Assembly: GCA_020883125.1 (NCBI GenBank)
Contig: JAHREW010000016.1
Coordinates: forward strand, 57,321 to 121,320
From: Microcoleus sp. CAWBG506
GTDB lineage: Bacteria > Cyanobacteriota > Cyanobacteriia > Cyanobacteriales > Microcoleaceae
DNA: 64,000 bases
Direction: 5' to 3'
A program made the position numbers and the translations under genes. Under the pieces are notes generated by a model. It searched no databases. It was given only the letters and a program-made list of their open reading frames with translations, and had not been told where the DNA came from. This document shows, in pieces, positions 17,904 through 26,487 of this stretch (the stretch's first letter is position 1; each line of letters begins with the position of its first letter).

Positions 17904-18050
17904 ATGGCAGAGATAGCAAAGAATCAACTAAAATCCGACTCCGTTATGAAAACGGGCAAGCCACCTTACACCTTTCGCATGGCTTGGTTTTTGGTACTAC
18001 TAGGTATCAATTTTTTAGTTGCAGCCTATTATTTCCATATCATTGAATAG
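17904..18050 (+). CDS. psaX: Photosystem I subunit PsaX
   Basis: This 48-residue single-membrane-span protein starts at ATG 17904 and ends TAG 18048-18050. Its core KPPYTFRMAWFLVLLGINFL followed by VAAYYFHIIE matches the PsaX pattern (x-x-Y-x-F-R-x-x-W-x-x-L-L-x-x-N-F-L-V-A-A-Y-Y-F) known from Thermosynechococcus and Nostoc photosystem I, where PsaX is a peripheral transmembrane helix binding chlorophyll at the trimer edge. The gene is too short for standard ORF cut-offs, and a longer overlapping frame at 17831-18046 is a shadow. It stands alone, between lipA and a sugar ABC permease gene. Confidence 0.88.
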   Translation: MAEIAKNQLKSDSVMKTGKPPYTFRMAWFLVLLGINFLVAAYYFHIIE

Positions 18051-18301
18051 TTCTGCAACCAGGATTTTAGTGACCCTCTGCTGTTCTCCGCCTGTACTTA
18101 ACCATGTTTTTGGCAGGTAGAGAGCAGCAATTGAATTCTGAACTGGTAAGGTAGCCATTCAACTTTATATAGTAAAAATTATTTGTGTCTACCAAATTAC
18201 TATCGTCCAACTTCTATTGTGCGATTCCTATGGTTTCCGGTTGCATCGGTATTGTTAAAACAGTCAACATCACCTGACGGTGGAACTGGAATTGATATCA
18301 A

Positions 18302-19192
18302 TCAAGCATCCTCCCCCCAAACCTTCAGTTGCAAATAAACCAATCCCAAAGCCACAGCCATCAGCAAAGTTGCCGCCGCCGCTGCGTAGCCAAAATCAAA
18401 TTGTGCAAAAGCTTGGTCGTAAATATAATAAACCAGCAGATTAGTAGAATTCAAAGGACCACCACCAGTAATCACATAAACTGGCTCAAAACTCCGCAGG
18501 GTAAAAATAGCAGTAGTGACAGTCGCAAATACCAAAGTCGGGCGCAAACCCGGTAAAGTAATGTACCACAATTGTTGCCAAGCATCAGCTCCATCCAATT
18601 CGGCAGCTTCGTAGCGATTGACCGGAATTGCCTGCAAACCAGCCAAAAATACTACCATATTAAAGCCTAATTGTTTCCAAATACTGAGCAAAATCAGCAC
18701 CGGCATTGCCCAAACCGTGCTACTAAGCCAAGGTATCGGATTTAAACCCACCGCCATTAGGAGGTGATTCACAGGCCCCTCAGTTTGAAACAGCCACCGC
18801 CAACCTAAGCCGACAGCCACCAAAGAGGTAATCGAAGGAATAAAATAGGCCGTGCGGAGCACCCCTCGCCAAGCAAAGGAGCGATTTAGCAAAACTGCCA
18901 AACCCAAGGGAATAACTAAACTGGGAATGACTGTAACAGTAGTAAAATAGATGGTGTTTTGGACAACTTGCCAAAAATCTGGGTTAGTGAGTAGACTCCA
19001 ATAATTTTTTAACCCAATAAAACGCACACCTGATTGGGTAAAACTGCCACTGGTAAAGCTAAGGTAGCATAAATAGGCGATCGGGTAAATCAAAAAAGTA
19101 CCCAAAAACAACAAAGCTGGGGCTAAAAAAGTCCAAGCTGCGATCGACTCATTGTCCAACCAGTTAAAACGCCCAGATTTAATCGAAACCAT
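18302..19192 (-). CDS. Carbohydrate ABC transporter permease (MalF/UgpA type)
   Basis: This 296-residue inner-membrane permease has six predicted transmembrane helices, beginning AWTFLAPALLFLGTFLIYPIAYL. The cytoplasmic EAA loop, which couples to the ATPase, is YEAAELDGADAWQQLWYITL-PGLRP. The FEPVYVITGGGPLNSTNLLV segment is characteristic of the first permease of sugar or glycerol-3-phosphate importers. The second permease, binding protein and ATPase are not in the window, as often seen with dispersed cyanobacterial sugar ABC genes. The substrate is not determinable. The gene diverges from the acetyltransferase gene at 19252. Confidence 0.9.
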   Translation of the reverse strand: MVSIKSGRFNWLDNESIAAWTFLAPALLFLGTFLIYPIAYLCYLSFTSGSFTQSGVRFIGLKNYWSLLTNPDFWQVVQNTIYFTTVTVIPSLVIPLGLAVLLNRSFAWRGVLRTAYFIPSITSLVAVGLGWRWLFQTEGPVNHLLMAVGLNPIPWLSSTVWAMPVLILLSIWKQLGFNMVVFLAGLQAIPVNRYEAAELDGADAWQQLWYITLPGLRPTLVFATVTTAIFTLRSFEPVYVITGGGPLNSTNLLVYYIYDQAFAQFDFGYAAAAATLLMAVALGLVYLQLKVWGEDA

Positions 19193-19251
19193 TGGCTTGT
19201 AAAAATTATCTTTTAGTTTTAAACTGTATCACAATACAGGTGAATCTCAAA

Positions 19252-19827
19252 ATGCAGCCTCTAGATATATTATCCAATTTACCCACTATAGAAACCGAGA
19301 GACTCCTGCTCAGAAAAATTACTTTAAACGATGCCAACGATATATTTGAGTATGGCTCAGACCCCCTAGTATCTCAATACACCATGTGGTCAACCCATAC
19401 TTCCATCGAAGACACTAAAAATTTTCTACGAAGTCTCAGTAAAATGTATAAAAAGCGAGAACTAATTGACTGGGGAATAGTTCACAAATCCGAACAAAAA
19501 TTAATCGGAACTTGCGGATATGTCGAATGGAGCATGAACCACAGTCGCGCTCAAATTGGATACGCTCTTTCTCGCAAATACTGGAGTCAAGGATACATGA
19601 GTGAGGCTGTCAGTGCAATTATAGACTTCGGTTTTCGGGAAATGAGCCTGAATAAAATAGAGGCTCGTTGTGCACAAGAAAATATTGCATCCGCCCGCGT
19701 GATGGAAAAAGTGGGGATGCAATTAGAAGGGATATTGCGACAGCAGCTATTTGTCAAAGACCAATATTGGGATCTCAAAATTTATTCGATTCTCAGGGAT
19801 GATTTTTTTGCCGATCGACCAGAGTAG
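19252..19827 (+). CDS. GNAT acetyltransferase, RimJ/RimL type
   Basis: With the start at ATG 19252 this is a 191-residue protein beginning MQPLDILSNLPTIETERLLL, the classic RimJ/RimL-like opening (ETERLLLRKITLNDA). The acetyl-CoA loop corresponds to RKYWSQGYMSEAV (x-x-x-W-G-x-G-x-x-x-E type) and the C-terminal ARCAQENIASARVMEKVGMQ contains the N-x-x-S-x-x-V-x-E-K-x-G-F signature. Members acetylate ribosomal-protein N-termini, amino acids or small amines; the actual acceptor cannot be named. An upstream in-frame start at 19192 overlaps the divergent permease start and is unlikely. Confidence 0.87.
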   Translation: MQPLDILSNLPTIETERLLLRKITLNDANDIFEYGSDPLVSQYTMWSTHTSIEDTKNFLRSLSKMYKKRELIDWGIVHKSEQKLIGTCGYVEWSMNHSRAQIGYALSRKYWSQGYMSEAVSAIIDFGFREMSLNKIEARCAQENIASARVMEKVGMQLEGILRQQLFVKDQYWDLKIYSILRDDFFADRPE

Positions 19828-19876
19828 AATTTGTTGTAGATGGTATAATTATTTTGAATATCGGGGTGTGTTATTG

Positions 19877-20869
19877 ATGAGCATAAAAAAATTAAATACT
19901 CCCAGATTTCTGATAGCCGCCTGTTGTCTGTTACCTTGGAGCAGATTGGTCACGAGTGCGATCGCGCAACAGCCAACTTTGCGATCGGTAATTATCTCTC
20001 AAGCAAATCCCCCAGCCAAAACTGTAGCCGAAAATTTGGTAGGACAGTGGCAACTGAAATATCTATCGCCGATTCCTTTAACAGTAATTTTAACACCAGA
20101 AGGCAAATTATTTATACTTAAGGGCTATCCTTTCCCTAATCCTACCGCCTATGAATTTAGCTACAAAATTAACTCGCTATTCCAACCCATGCAAATCGAT
20201 TTAGTTAGCAGCAGCAGTGATGAAACTTTGCGGACAATTTTTGAATTCAACAATCGCAGTCAACTGCGTGTAGAACTCATGGGTTTAAAGCCAGGAGAAC
20301 CCAGACCAAATACTTTTACGGCTGGGGCAATTTTTCTAGAAAAAGTTTCTACAGTCACAGCTTTACCACGAAATACAAAAATCGAAAAATTTAATCTATT
20401 AGAACTAGAAAATCCGCGAGCAGTGTATGAAGGAGAAGAATTTATTAGATATGCAATTAACGCACAACAAAGCTTCTACGCCGAAAATGCCAAATTTGCT
20501 ACAACCCTTGAAGAACTGGCCATAGGAACGAGATTAGATACAGAAAATTATCGTTACCAAATTTTACCTGAAAGTGGTTCAACCGAAGGTGTAATCATGA
20601 CCCTTCAAGCTAAAAAACGTCAATTTAGAAGTTATACAGGTGCAGTTTTTTTAGTAAAAGTTAAAGACGATGCTGATAATGCTGTAACTAGCGTTGGATT
20701 TATTTGCGCAACAAATCAGCCTTCTACTATACCTCCACCTAGACCTATAGTTCCGATAAATAATGACAAAGCCAGCTTTAGATGCCCAATTAATTCCTCT
20801 TTGATATCAATAACTGCGGGAGATATTTATTACTCATCACAGAATAAGGGTTTCAAGGAAATTCGATAA
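19877..20869 (+). CDS. Secreted type IV pilin-like G/H domain protein
   Basis: From ATG 19877 the 330-residue product has a signal peptide-like N-terminus (TPRFLIAACCLLPWSRLVTSAIAQQ). Next comes an about 120-residue beta-rich region, then a domain with EEFIRYAINAQQSFYAENAK, FATTLEELAIGTRLDTENYR and YQI, the signature of the cyanobacterial type IV pilin-like G/H family (PF16734). These proteins are predicted to be exported; their precise role is unknown, although the domain resembles the globular part of major pseudopilins. There is no classical prepilin peptidase site directly before the domain. The 5' start at 19751 would overlap the preceding gene and is not preferred. Confidence 0.78.
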   Translation: MSIKKLNTPRFLIAACCLLPWSRLVTSAIAQQPTLRSVIISQANPPAKTVAENLVGQWQLKYLSPIPLTVILTPEGKLFILKGYPFPNPTAYEFSYKINSLFQPMQIDLVSSSSDETLRTIFEFNNRSQLRVELMGLKPGEPRPNTFTAGAIFLEKVSTVTALPRNTKIEKFNLLELENPRAVYEGEEFIRYAINAQQSFYAENAKFATTLEELAIGTRLDTENYRYQILPESGSTEGVIMTLQAKKRQFRSYTGAVFLVKVKDDADNAVTSVGFICATNQPSTIPPPRPIVPINNDKASFRCPINSSLISITAGDIYYSSQNKGFKEIR

Positions 20870-20952
20870 TCGAACTACCAACGGAAAATAAAGTGTTTCA
20901 GGCTACAAATTGAAAACTGTTCGGACCATTGTGATATAACCGTAAAAATTTT

Positions 20953-21618
20953 ATGATGACAGCAAATATAAAGTCTATAGATTGTTTAATTGTCCCCGAA
21001 ATTCCTGCCACCCAAATCGCAAAAAATGCTGATATTAGCGATCCATTAAAACTAGGAATTCTAGCATCAGGAAGTGGCAGCAACTTTGAAGTAATCGCCC
21101 AAGCCATCCAAAACCAACAACTCAACGCTCAAGTCCAAGTATTAATTTACAATAACCCAGGAGCCAAAGCAGCAGTTAGAGCCGAAAAATACCGCATTCC
21201 CTCAATTTTACTGAATCACCGCGACTACAAAAAACGTGCTGAATTAGACACCGAAATTGTTAAAATTTTCCAAAAATATGATGTACAATGGGTCATCATG
21301 GCTGGCTGGATGCGGATTGTCACCAAAGTTTTGCTCGATGCTTTTCCCGAAAAAGTTATTAACATCCATCCCAGTTTATTACCGAGTTTTCCAGGAATCA
21401 ACGCTGTCGAACAAGCACTTGCAGCCCAGGTAAAAATCACTGGATGCACAGTGCATATCGCCCATTTAGAAGTTGACAGCGGTCCAATTATAATGCAAGC
21501 AGCCGTACCGATATTTCCCGACGATACCGCAGAAACTCTACACGCTCGCATTCAAGTACAGGAACACAAAATCATGGTAGGCGCGATCGCCCTTATTTCC
21601 CATCAATTTGCTGTTTAA
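20953..21618 (+). CDS. purN: Phosphoribosylglycinamide formyltransferase
   Basis: PurN (221 residues) catalyses formyl transfer from 10-formyltetrahydrofolate to GAR in purine synthesis. The phosphate-binding SGSGSNFEVI loop, the catalytic Asn-His pair in VINIHPSLLPSFPG and the Asp in HLEVDSGPII are all present. An extra N-terminal extension of about 30 residues (KSIDCLIVPEIPATQIAKNA) before the first strand is typical of cyanobacterial PurN. A second ATG at 20956 is equally possible as start. No other purine genes are adjacent. Confidence 0.95.
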   Translation: MMTANIKSIDCLIVPEIPATQIAKNADISDPLKLGILASGSGSNFEVIAQAIQNQQLNAQVQVLIYNNPGAKAAVRAEKYRIPSILLNHRDYKKRAELDTEIVKIFQKYDVQWVIMAGWMRIVTKVLLDAFPEKVINIHPSLLPSFPGINAVEQALAAQVKITGCTVHIAHLEVDSGPIIMQAAVPIFPDDTAETLHARIQVQEHKIMVGAIALISHQFAV

Positions 21619-21819
21619 GTAATTATTTTTTTGCCGTCATCCCTAGCAGGTTTGTTGCGGTTAATTTATTTCGATCTATAGATCAATATTTATTAATTAA
21701 ACAAATAGCAAAAAATATACTTATGAAAACTCATGTATTCTCAAACACAAATAATGCTAATATATTAATGGTAGCATTAGTTTGTAGCAGGCATTAGCTT
21801 AATTGCTACTATAAATTTC

Positions 21820-22944
21820 ATGCGGGTGTACGCTGTGTCTACTAAATTTGTCTCCACACCTATTTGGCCTAAAACATTACCCGAAACTCTATCTTTAGAA
21901 TCTACTCTTAACGAGCTTTCAGTATTTAATTTTCAGGTTGAATCTTCTTATTTAGGCAAAGAAGTAGCTAGATTATTTCACACTCAACCGCTACTTCCAG
22001 GAGTTGTATTGACTGTAAAAGGCGAATTTTTGGGAATGATATCTCGCCGACGATTTATGGAACATATGAGCCGTCCTTATGGCATAGATATATTTGCTCA
22101 TCGACCCATTCTCGCTTTATATCAAATAGCCAGAACTGATATTTTAATTTTACCAGGAGTAACATTAATTGTGATGGCAGCTCAGCGAGCAGTCCAGCGG
22201 TCGCCAGAACTACTTTACGAGCCTATAGTCGTACAGTTAAACGATAAAAATTACCGACTCTTAGATGTACATCAAGTGCTGTTAGCTCTGTCCCAAATTC
22301 ATCAACAAGCTACTTGGTACATTAGCGAAATTTATTACAATTTATCGGTTGCTAAGTCCGATTTAGAAGTGGCGAACACTAAATTGGAAACAGCAAATTC
22401 CGAGTTGTATCGCCTCGCCAACTCCGACGGCCTAACTCAAGTAGCTAACCGTCGCTGCTTTAACGAATATTTAGAGCAACAATGGAAAAAGTTAGAGCAA
22501 GAAGAAGCAGAATTATCTCTGATATTGTGTGATATTGACTTTTTTAAGAAATACAACGATAATTACGGACACCAAGCTGGAGACCTGTGCTTACAACAGG
22601 TAGCCCAGGGGATTGTTGAAGCTATCAATGACTTGGCTGGTAAAGTTCCCGGAGAAACTCTAGTGGCTCGTTATGGAGGCGAAGAATTTGCCGTGATACT
22701 TCCGGGCACATCACCGAACACCGCTGCTTACATTGCCGAACAAATCAGACTAGGGATCAAAGGACTAAAAATTGAACACGCTCAATCCCCTGTCAGTTCT
22801 ATTGTCACCCTCAGCCTGGGTGTCGCCAGCACCCTTCCTCAGATGGGAACATCCAAAGAAAACTTGATTGCAGCAGCAGACCGTTGTCTCTATCAAGCTA
22901 AAGACAAGGGACGAGACAGATTTATCCTAGAGCATTACAGCTAG
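21820..22944 (+). CDS. Diguanylate cyclase with N-terminal CBS-like domain
   Basis: This 374-residue protein has an N-terminal sensory part of about 180 residues with CBS-like features (VVLTVKGEFLGMISRRRFME, then YRLLDVHQVLLALSQIH), a short coiled coil (VAKSDLEVANTKLETANSEL) and a C-terminal GGDEF domain. The active-site motif is GGEEF in ARYGGEEFAVILPG, with DSDGLTQVANRR-type NSDGLTQVANRR at the domain start and CDIDFFKKYNDNYGH for metal and substrate binding, so it should synthesise cyclic di-GMP. The RxxD inhibitory site normally five residues before GGEEF is absent, suggesting no product feedback. It is followed on the same strand by a REC-EAL phosphodiesterase. Confidence 0.92.
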   Translation: MRVYAVSTKFVSTPIWPKTLPETLSLESTLNELSVFNFQVESSYLGKEVARLFHTQPLLPGVVLTVKGEFLGMISRRRFMEHMSRPYGIDIFAHRPILALYQIARTDILILPGVTLIVMAAQRAVQRSPELLYEPIVVQLNDKNYRLLDVHQVLLALSQIHQQATWYISEIYYNLSVAKSDLEVANTKLETANSELYRLANSDGLTQVANRRCFNEYLEQQWKKLEQEEAELSLILCDIDFFKKYNDNYGHQAGDLCLQQVAQGIVEAINDLAGKVPGETLVARYGGEEFAVILPGTSPNTAAYIAEQIRLGIKGLKIEHAQSPVSSIVTLSLGVASTLPQMGTSKENLIAAADRCLYQAKDKGRDRFILEHYS

Positions 22945-23048
22945 ACCATTCTCTGATTTCCTCCTTTTCAAAAATTCCCTAGTTTTGATATATATTTATA
23001 ACTACCTTCTGGGTGTTTTGATTGTGACTTGCAAGCAGAAGAAATATG

Positions 23049-23094
23049 ATTAGCCAAATGGCTAATTATAGATTGGCTGATTGGCCCAATCAGC
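23049..23094 (+). terminator. Two tandem palindromes after the cyclase gene
   Basis: ATTAGCCAAATGGCTAAT (23049-23066) and GCTGATTGGCCCAATCAGC (23076-23094) are near-perfect palindromes 105 bp after the stop. No strong T run follows, so a terminator role is tentative. Confidence 0.35.
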
Positions 23095-23166
23095 AAGTCG
23101 ATATTTTTACTATGCTAGTGTTAGTCAGGTTCCGGTATCTATACAGCCATCCGTTATCTAAGTATT

Positions 23167-24513
23167 ATGCTCAAAATTTTGGTAATTGAGGACGACGAAT
23201 TAATCCGGGAAACTCTTGTGCAACTCCTGGAATCTCAGAACTATGGAGTCATTGTGGCTCAAAACGGTCGAGTTGGGGTGCAGATGGCACTCTCGGACAT
23301 TCCAGATTTAATTTTGTGTGACGTGCAGATGCCGGAACTCGACGGTTATGAGGTTTTGCGGACTCTGCGCCAAAACTCCCTGGCTGCAACAATTCCATTT
23401 ATTTTTCTCACAGCTCAAGGTGGTAAAGCGGATTTTCGCCGCGGGATGGACTTGGGCGGTGACGATTATTTGACAAAGCCGTTTACCAAGGCCGAATTGC
23501 TCGGAGCAATTTCCTCTCGTGTCTCGAAACGACAAACTATTACTCACCCCCTGAGTGTCGCACTGCAACAAGCAGAGGCCAGACTCACCGATTTAGTTAA
23601 TGACTCGACGATAATTTCCGCTCTCTCTCCTGAAAAGTTGGCCTTGGAAGCTTTGCTGCGTCGCGCTTTGGCACAGGGCGAGTTTCAGGTATACTATCAG
23701 CCCCAGGTGGATATTGCTACCGGACAAATTATCGGTGCAGAAGCATTGGTGCGTTGGCAAAATCCCGATCGAGGTATAATTTCTCCCGCCGAATTTATTC
23801 CCCTAGCAGAAGAGACAGGCTTAATTATTCCCATTGGGGAGTGGGTACTGCTTTCAGCTTGCGCTCAAGCCGCGAGTTGGCTAGCAGCGGGATTGTCGGC
23901 GTTCCGGGTATCAGTGAATTTGTCCGCCCGACAGTTGTCAGACCCCCAACTTAAGGCGCGGATTGTCCAAATATTGGAAACTACGGGCTTGGAACCCTCT
24001 AATTTAGAGCTAGAAATGACAGAAAGCGCTTTGGTAGAAAATGCTGCTGTCGCAGGTGCTACTCTCAATGAACTCAAAGCTCTAGGCATTCGGATTGCTG
24101 TTGACGACTTCGGTACTGGTTATGCTACTTTAGGGTATCTTAAACAATTTGCTTTTGACAGTTTAAAGATCGATCGAATTTTTGTCCGCAATGCTAACGA
24201 CGATTCTCAAAATGCCGCAATCACCACTGCGGTGATTTTACTCGGCCACAGTTTAAACATGACCGTAATTGCCGAAGGGGTAGAAACGGAAGCAGAGTTG
24301 AATTTTTTGAGACAGCACCAGTGCGATATCATGCAGGGGTATCTGTTCAGCCCTCCCGAACCTGCAACCATATTTGAGCGTTTGCTGGTGGCAGACAAAC
24401 AGTTGTTTGAGGCACCACTGGGAACAGTATCTACTCGTGCCATCCCTTTTATGCCTCTTGCTGAACGCGAAAAATCAAAAAACCTCTCCATGTCAAGCTT
24501 AGGAATAGTTTGA
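23167..24513 (+). CDS. Response regulator with EAL c-di-GMP phosphodiesterase output
   Basis: A receiver domain (about 1-120; acidic pair ED/DD in VIEDDELIRE, phospho-acceptor Asp in LILCDVQMPELDG, Lys in YLTKPFTKAEL) is joined to an EAL domain (about 155-410). The phosphodiesterase residues look complete: EAL in GAEALVRWQNP, the Asn in VNLSARQL, ELEMTES, the DDFGTG motif, the Lys in LKIDRIFV and EGVETEAEL. It is therefore expected to hydrolyse c-di-GMP under phosphorylation control. It follows a diguanylate cyclase gene and precedes a LuxR-type regulator, and the polysaccharide genes beyond suggest control of extracellular polymer or motility. Confidence 0.93.
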   Translation: MLKILVIEDDELIRETLVQLLESQNYGVIVAQNGRVGVQMALSDIPDLILCDVQMPELDGYEVLRTLRQNSLAATIPFIFLTAQGGKADFRRGMDLGGDDYLTKPFTKAELLGAISSRVSKRQTITHPLSVALQQAEARLTDLVNDSTIISALSPEKLALEALLRRALAQGEFQVYYQPQVDIATGQIIGAEALVRWQNPDRGIISPAEFIPLAEETGLIIPIGEWVLLSACAQAASWLAAGLSAFRVSVNLSARQLSDPQLKARIVQILETTGLEPSNLELEMTESALVENAAVAGATLNELKALGIRIAVDDFGTGYATLGYLKQFAFDSLKIDRIFVRNANDDSQNAAITTAVILLGHSLNMTVIAEGVETEAELNFLRQHQCDIMQGYLFSPPEPATIFERLLVADKQLFEAPLGTVSTRAIPFMPLAEREKSKNLSMSSLGIV

Positions 24514-25228
24514 GTTTCCTCAAACAAAATATCTATCATCATTCAATCCTCATACACAATTTTCTAATGAGGATATCTTTTCTTTTTTTGACCCTTTTTA
24601 CAGGGTGAATAGAAAGTAGATATAGCAGGACTTACGCAGACACACTATATGTAGTGTGCAGACAACTACGTTAGCGAAGCACTCGTTGTAGGATCGCAGC
24701 CACTTGACTTAGAGGGCGATCGACAGATCAAGGGCGATCGACAGATCAAGGGCGATCGACAGATCAAGGGTTCAGGTATTTTTGGTATCTTTCAAAATGT
24801 TAAATACGAGGTAATCAGAGCTGAAAACAGCGCGTTTAATGGGAAAAACAATCTATCAATTAAAGAGTGAATTACTGTCAGACTATCTCAAAAAGGAACT
24901 GAAATACCCAGCAATACGTTTAGCACTTGTTTGACAGAAGAGTTGGTGATTTCTTGATTAATTAAATTTTTTATTGTATGGACGATCGCGGTCGGAGAGA
25001 AAACGCGGTTGCCCTTTGTCGGCACACTATATGTAGTATGCCGGAGAAAGTCCTGTATAGATTCCCAAGCCCTTTAAAACTAGCTGGTCAGGCCACGAAA
25101 ACAACTAGATAGAAAGCCGCCCTAGAAGGATGGGGCTTTAGACCCTATTTTTCGCTAAACTCATTAAAGTTCCTGTTTTAGGAGTTACAGTTTCAATAAC
25201 TGTCAACGCGACTTGGTGCAAGGCTGGC
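24514..25228. other. Repeat-containing intergenic region
   Basis: This 715-bp region has no supportable gene. It holds a triple 18-bp tandem repeat (24714-24767) and two similar hairpins, CACACTA-TATG-TAGTGTG (24641-24658) and an imperfect copy at 25021-25042, each near an array of short direct repeats. It looks like decayed mobile or repeat sequence. Confidence 0.45.
24714..24767 (+). repeat. Tandem repeat, 3 x 18 bp
   Basis: GGGCGATCGACAGATCAA is present in three exact copies (24714-24731, 24732-24749, 24750-24767) followed by GGG. Each unit contains GCGATCG, seven of the eight HIP1 bases. Confidence 0.85.
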
Positions 25229-25894
25229 ATGGAAAGAATATTGGTTGTTGACGACGAGACAGACTGTCAAACAGTCTTGGCAATGTACTTGGAGAGCCAA
25301 GGATACCGGGTGGAATGTGCTAATTCTGGTATTGAGGCACTCTCTATCTTTGAAAACGACCCTCCAGATTTAGTGATTTCTGATGTGATGATGCCGGAGA
25401 TGGACGGGTTTGAGTTTTGTCGCCGCCTACGAGATACCCGCTTGGGACAATTGATGCCATTTATATTTTTATCTGGTCAAGGCGAGATAGAATCCAAAGT
25501 TGAAGGTCATTCCATGGGGGCGGATGATTATTTGGTCAAACCTTTTCTGTCCGAAGAAATATTAGCTAAAGTCAAAGCCCAGTTAGAACGCTCTCACCGC
25601 ATCCATGCCGAGATTGTCCGACTCCTGCAAAATTCTACTCCCGTGGGGGTGGAGTCAAAGGTTGTGTCAGTAGCGCCACCACCTCCACCTTTACCTTTAA
25701 CGCCTGCGGAGGAAAGAGTTTTTTGGGAGGTTATTCAAGGCTATACCAATAAACAAATTAGCTATCGACTGTTTATTAGTCCCAGAACCGTCCAAGCTCA
25801 TTTGGGTAGCATTTTCAGCAAGTTACACCTGGAAAATAGAGCTCAGCTTGTAAAATTTGCTCTGGAGAGGGGATACAAACCTCCTCAAAGTTAG
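25229..25894 (+). CDS. LuxR/NarL-type response regulator
   Basis: This 221-residue transcription factor has an N-terminal receiver (acidic pair in RILVVDDETDCQ, phospho-acceptor Asp in LVISDVMMPEMDG, Lys in YLVKPFLSEE), a Pro-rich linker (VAPPPPPLPLTPAEE) and a C-terminal LuxR helix-turn-helix (YTNKQISYRLFISPRTVQAH then LGSIFSKLHLENRAQLVKFA). It presumably regulates nearby or distant promoters when phosphorylated; the cognate kinase is not adjacent. The ORF ends TAG, and directly behind it, in the same frame, runs the remnant of a glycosyltransferase gene. Confidence 0.93.
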   Translation: MERILVVDDETDCQTVLAMYLESQGYRVECANSGIEALSIFENDPPDLVISDVMMPEMDGFEFCRRLRDTRLGQLMPFIFLSGQGEIESKVEGHSMGADDYLVKPFLSEEILAKVKAQLERSHRIHAEIVRLLQNSTPVGVESKVVSVAPPPPPLPLTPAEERVFWEVIQGYTNKQISYRLFISPRTVQAHLGSIFSKLHLENRAQLVKFALERGYKPPQS

Positions 25895-26089
25895 CTTGAG
25901 TTTATCTGTCGCTTGCGCAATGCAGACTGGCTTGCCATGTCCGAGGCTGCCTACGCCAAGGCGATCGTTTATAATTGGGATGATGCCACGGAGCGTTTCG
26001 AGGGTGCATTGAAAGCTGCTATTAGCAAATCTACACAAAAAGAGCGGGCAAAAGCCAAATTACAGCCCAGAATTCAAGTTCAATGGTAA
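25895..26089 (+). pseudogene. Glycosyltransferase C-terminal remnant
   Basis: Immediately after the regulator's stop codon, and in the same reading frame, 64 codons up to TAA 26087-26089 encode RNADWLAMSEAAYAKAIVYN-WDDATERFEGAL, which reads like the C-terminal helix of GT4 glycosyltransferases. There is no start codon or catalytic region. It appears to be the tail of a deleted glycosyltransferase gene belonging to the polysaccharide cluster that follows. Confidence 0.55.
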
Positions 26090-26487
26090 CATTCGCCATC
26101 TCAGAGGGCTTAAAACATTAGCCGAAATCTCTAGGTTTACCGATGATTAGAAGCTCTAATTCTCGGTGCTTTTGCGAGTCGCGCCGATGTTGTGGCCAAA
26201 TTAACATATAGCAAACTGTATGGCTCGTATAATTAAAGTGATGACAAAACCAAAGAGCCGTAACAGAGCAAAAAATATGGAACACTAGATCCCACCCCTG
26301 CCCCCAGGGCTGTTTCTTTCTCCGAAAAACAGGGATGAGCTAGGGCTAGTGCCACGCGCCTACCTCCTCGCAGAGGATTTTACCCGCATTTGGGGCCCTC
26401 GTAGGGGCGGCACTGAGGGCGGGGGAAGGGCCGGTTAGATTTGTGATAATTAAAACAGATTTGCAATAAACTTGGCACACAACGTGT
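26090..26487. other. Intergenic region before the polymerase gene
   Basis: About 400 bp without a credible ORF. A GC-rich stretch (26288-26440) with runs of C and G contains weak inverted repeats. The promoter of the downstream gene should lie within the AT-rich 26430-26487. Confidence 0.35.

Noticed and set aside
17831..18046. Open frame overlapping psaX
   Set aside because: Its codons give no known protein pattern, while the shifted frame at 17904 encodes a PsaX-like helix.
18780..18974. Short minus-strand open frame within the ABC permease gene
   Set aside because: It is an out-of-frame shadow of the permease coding sequence.
24714..24767. Possible CRISPR array from the three 18-bp repeats
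   Set aside because: The units are contiguous with no spacers and only three copies.
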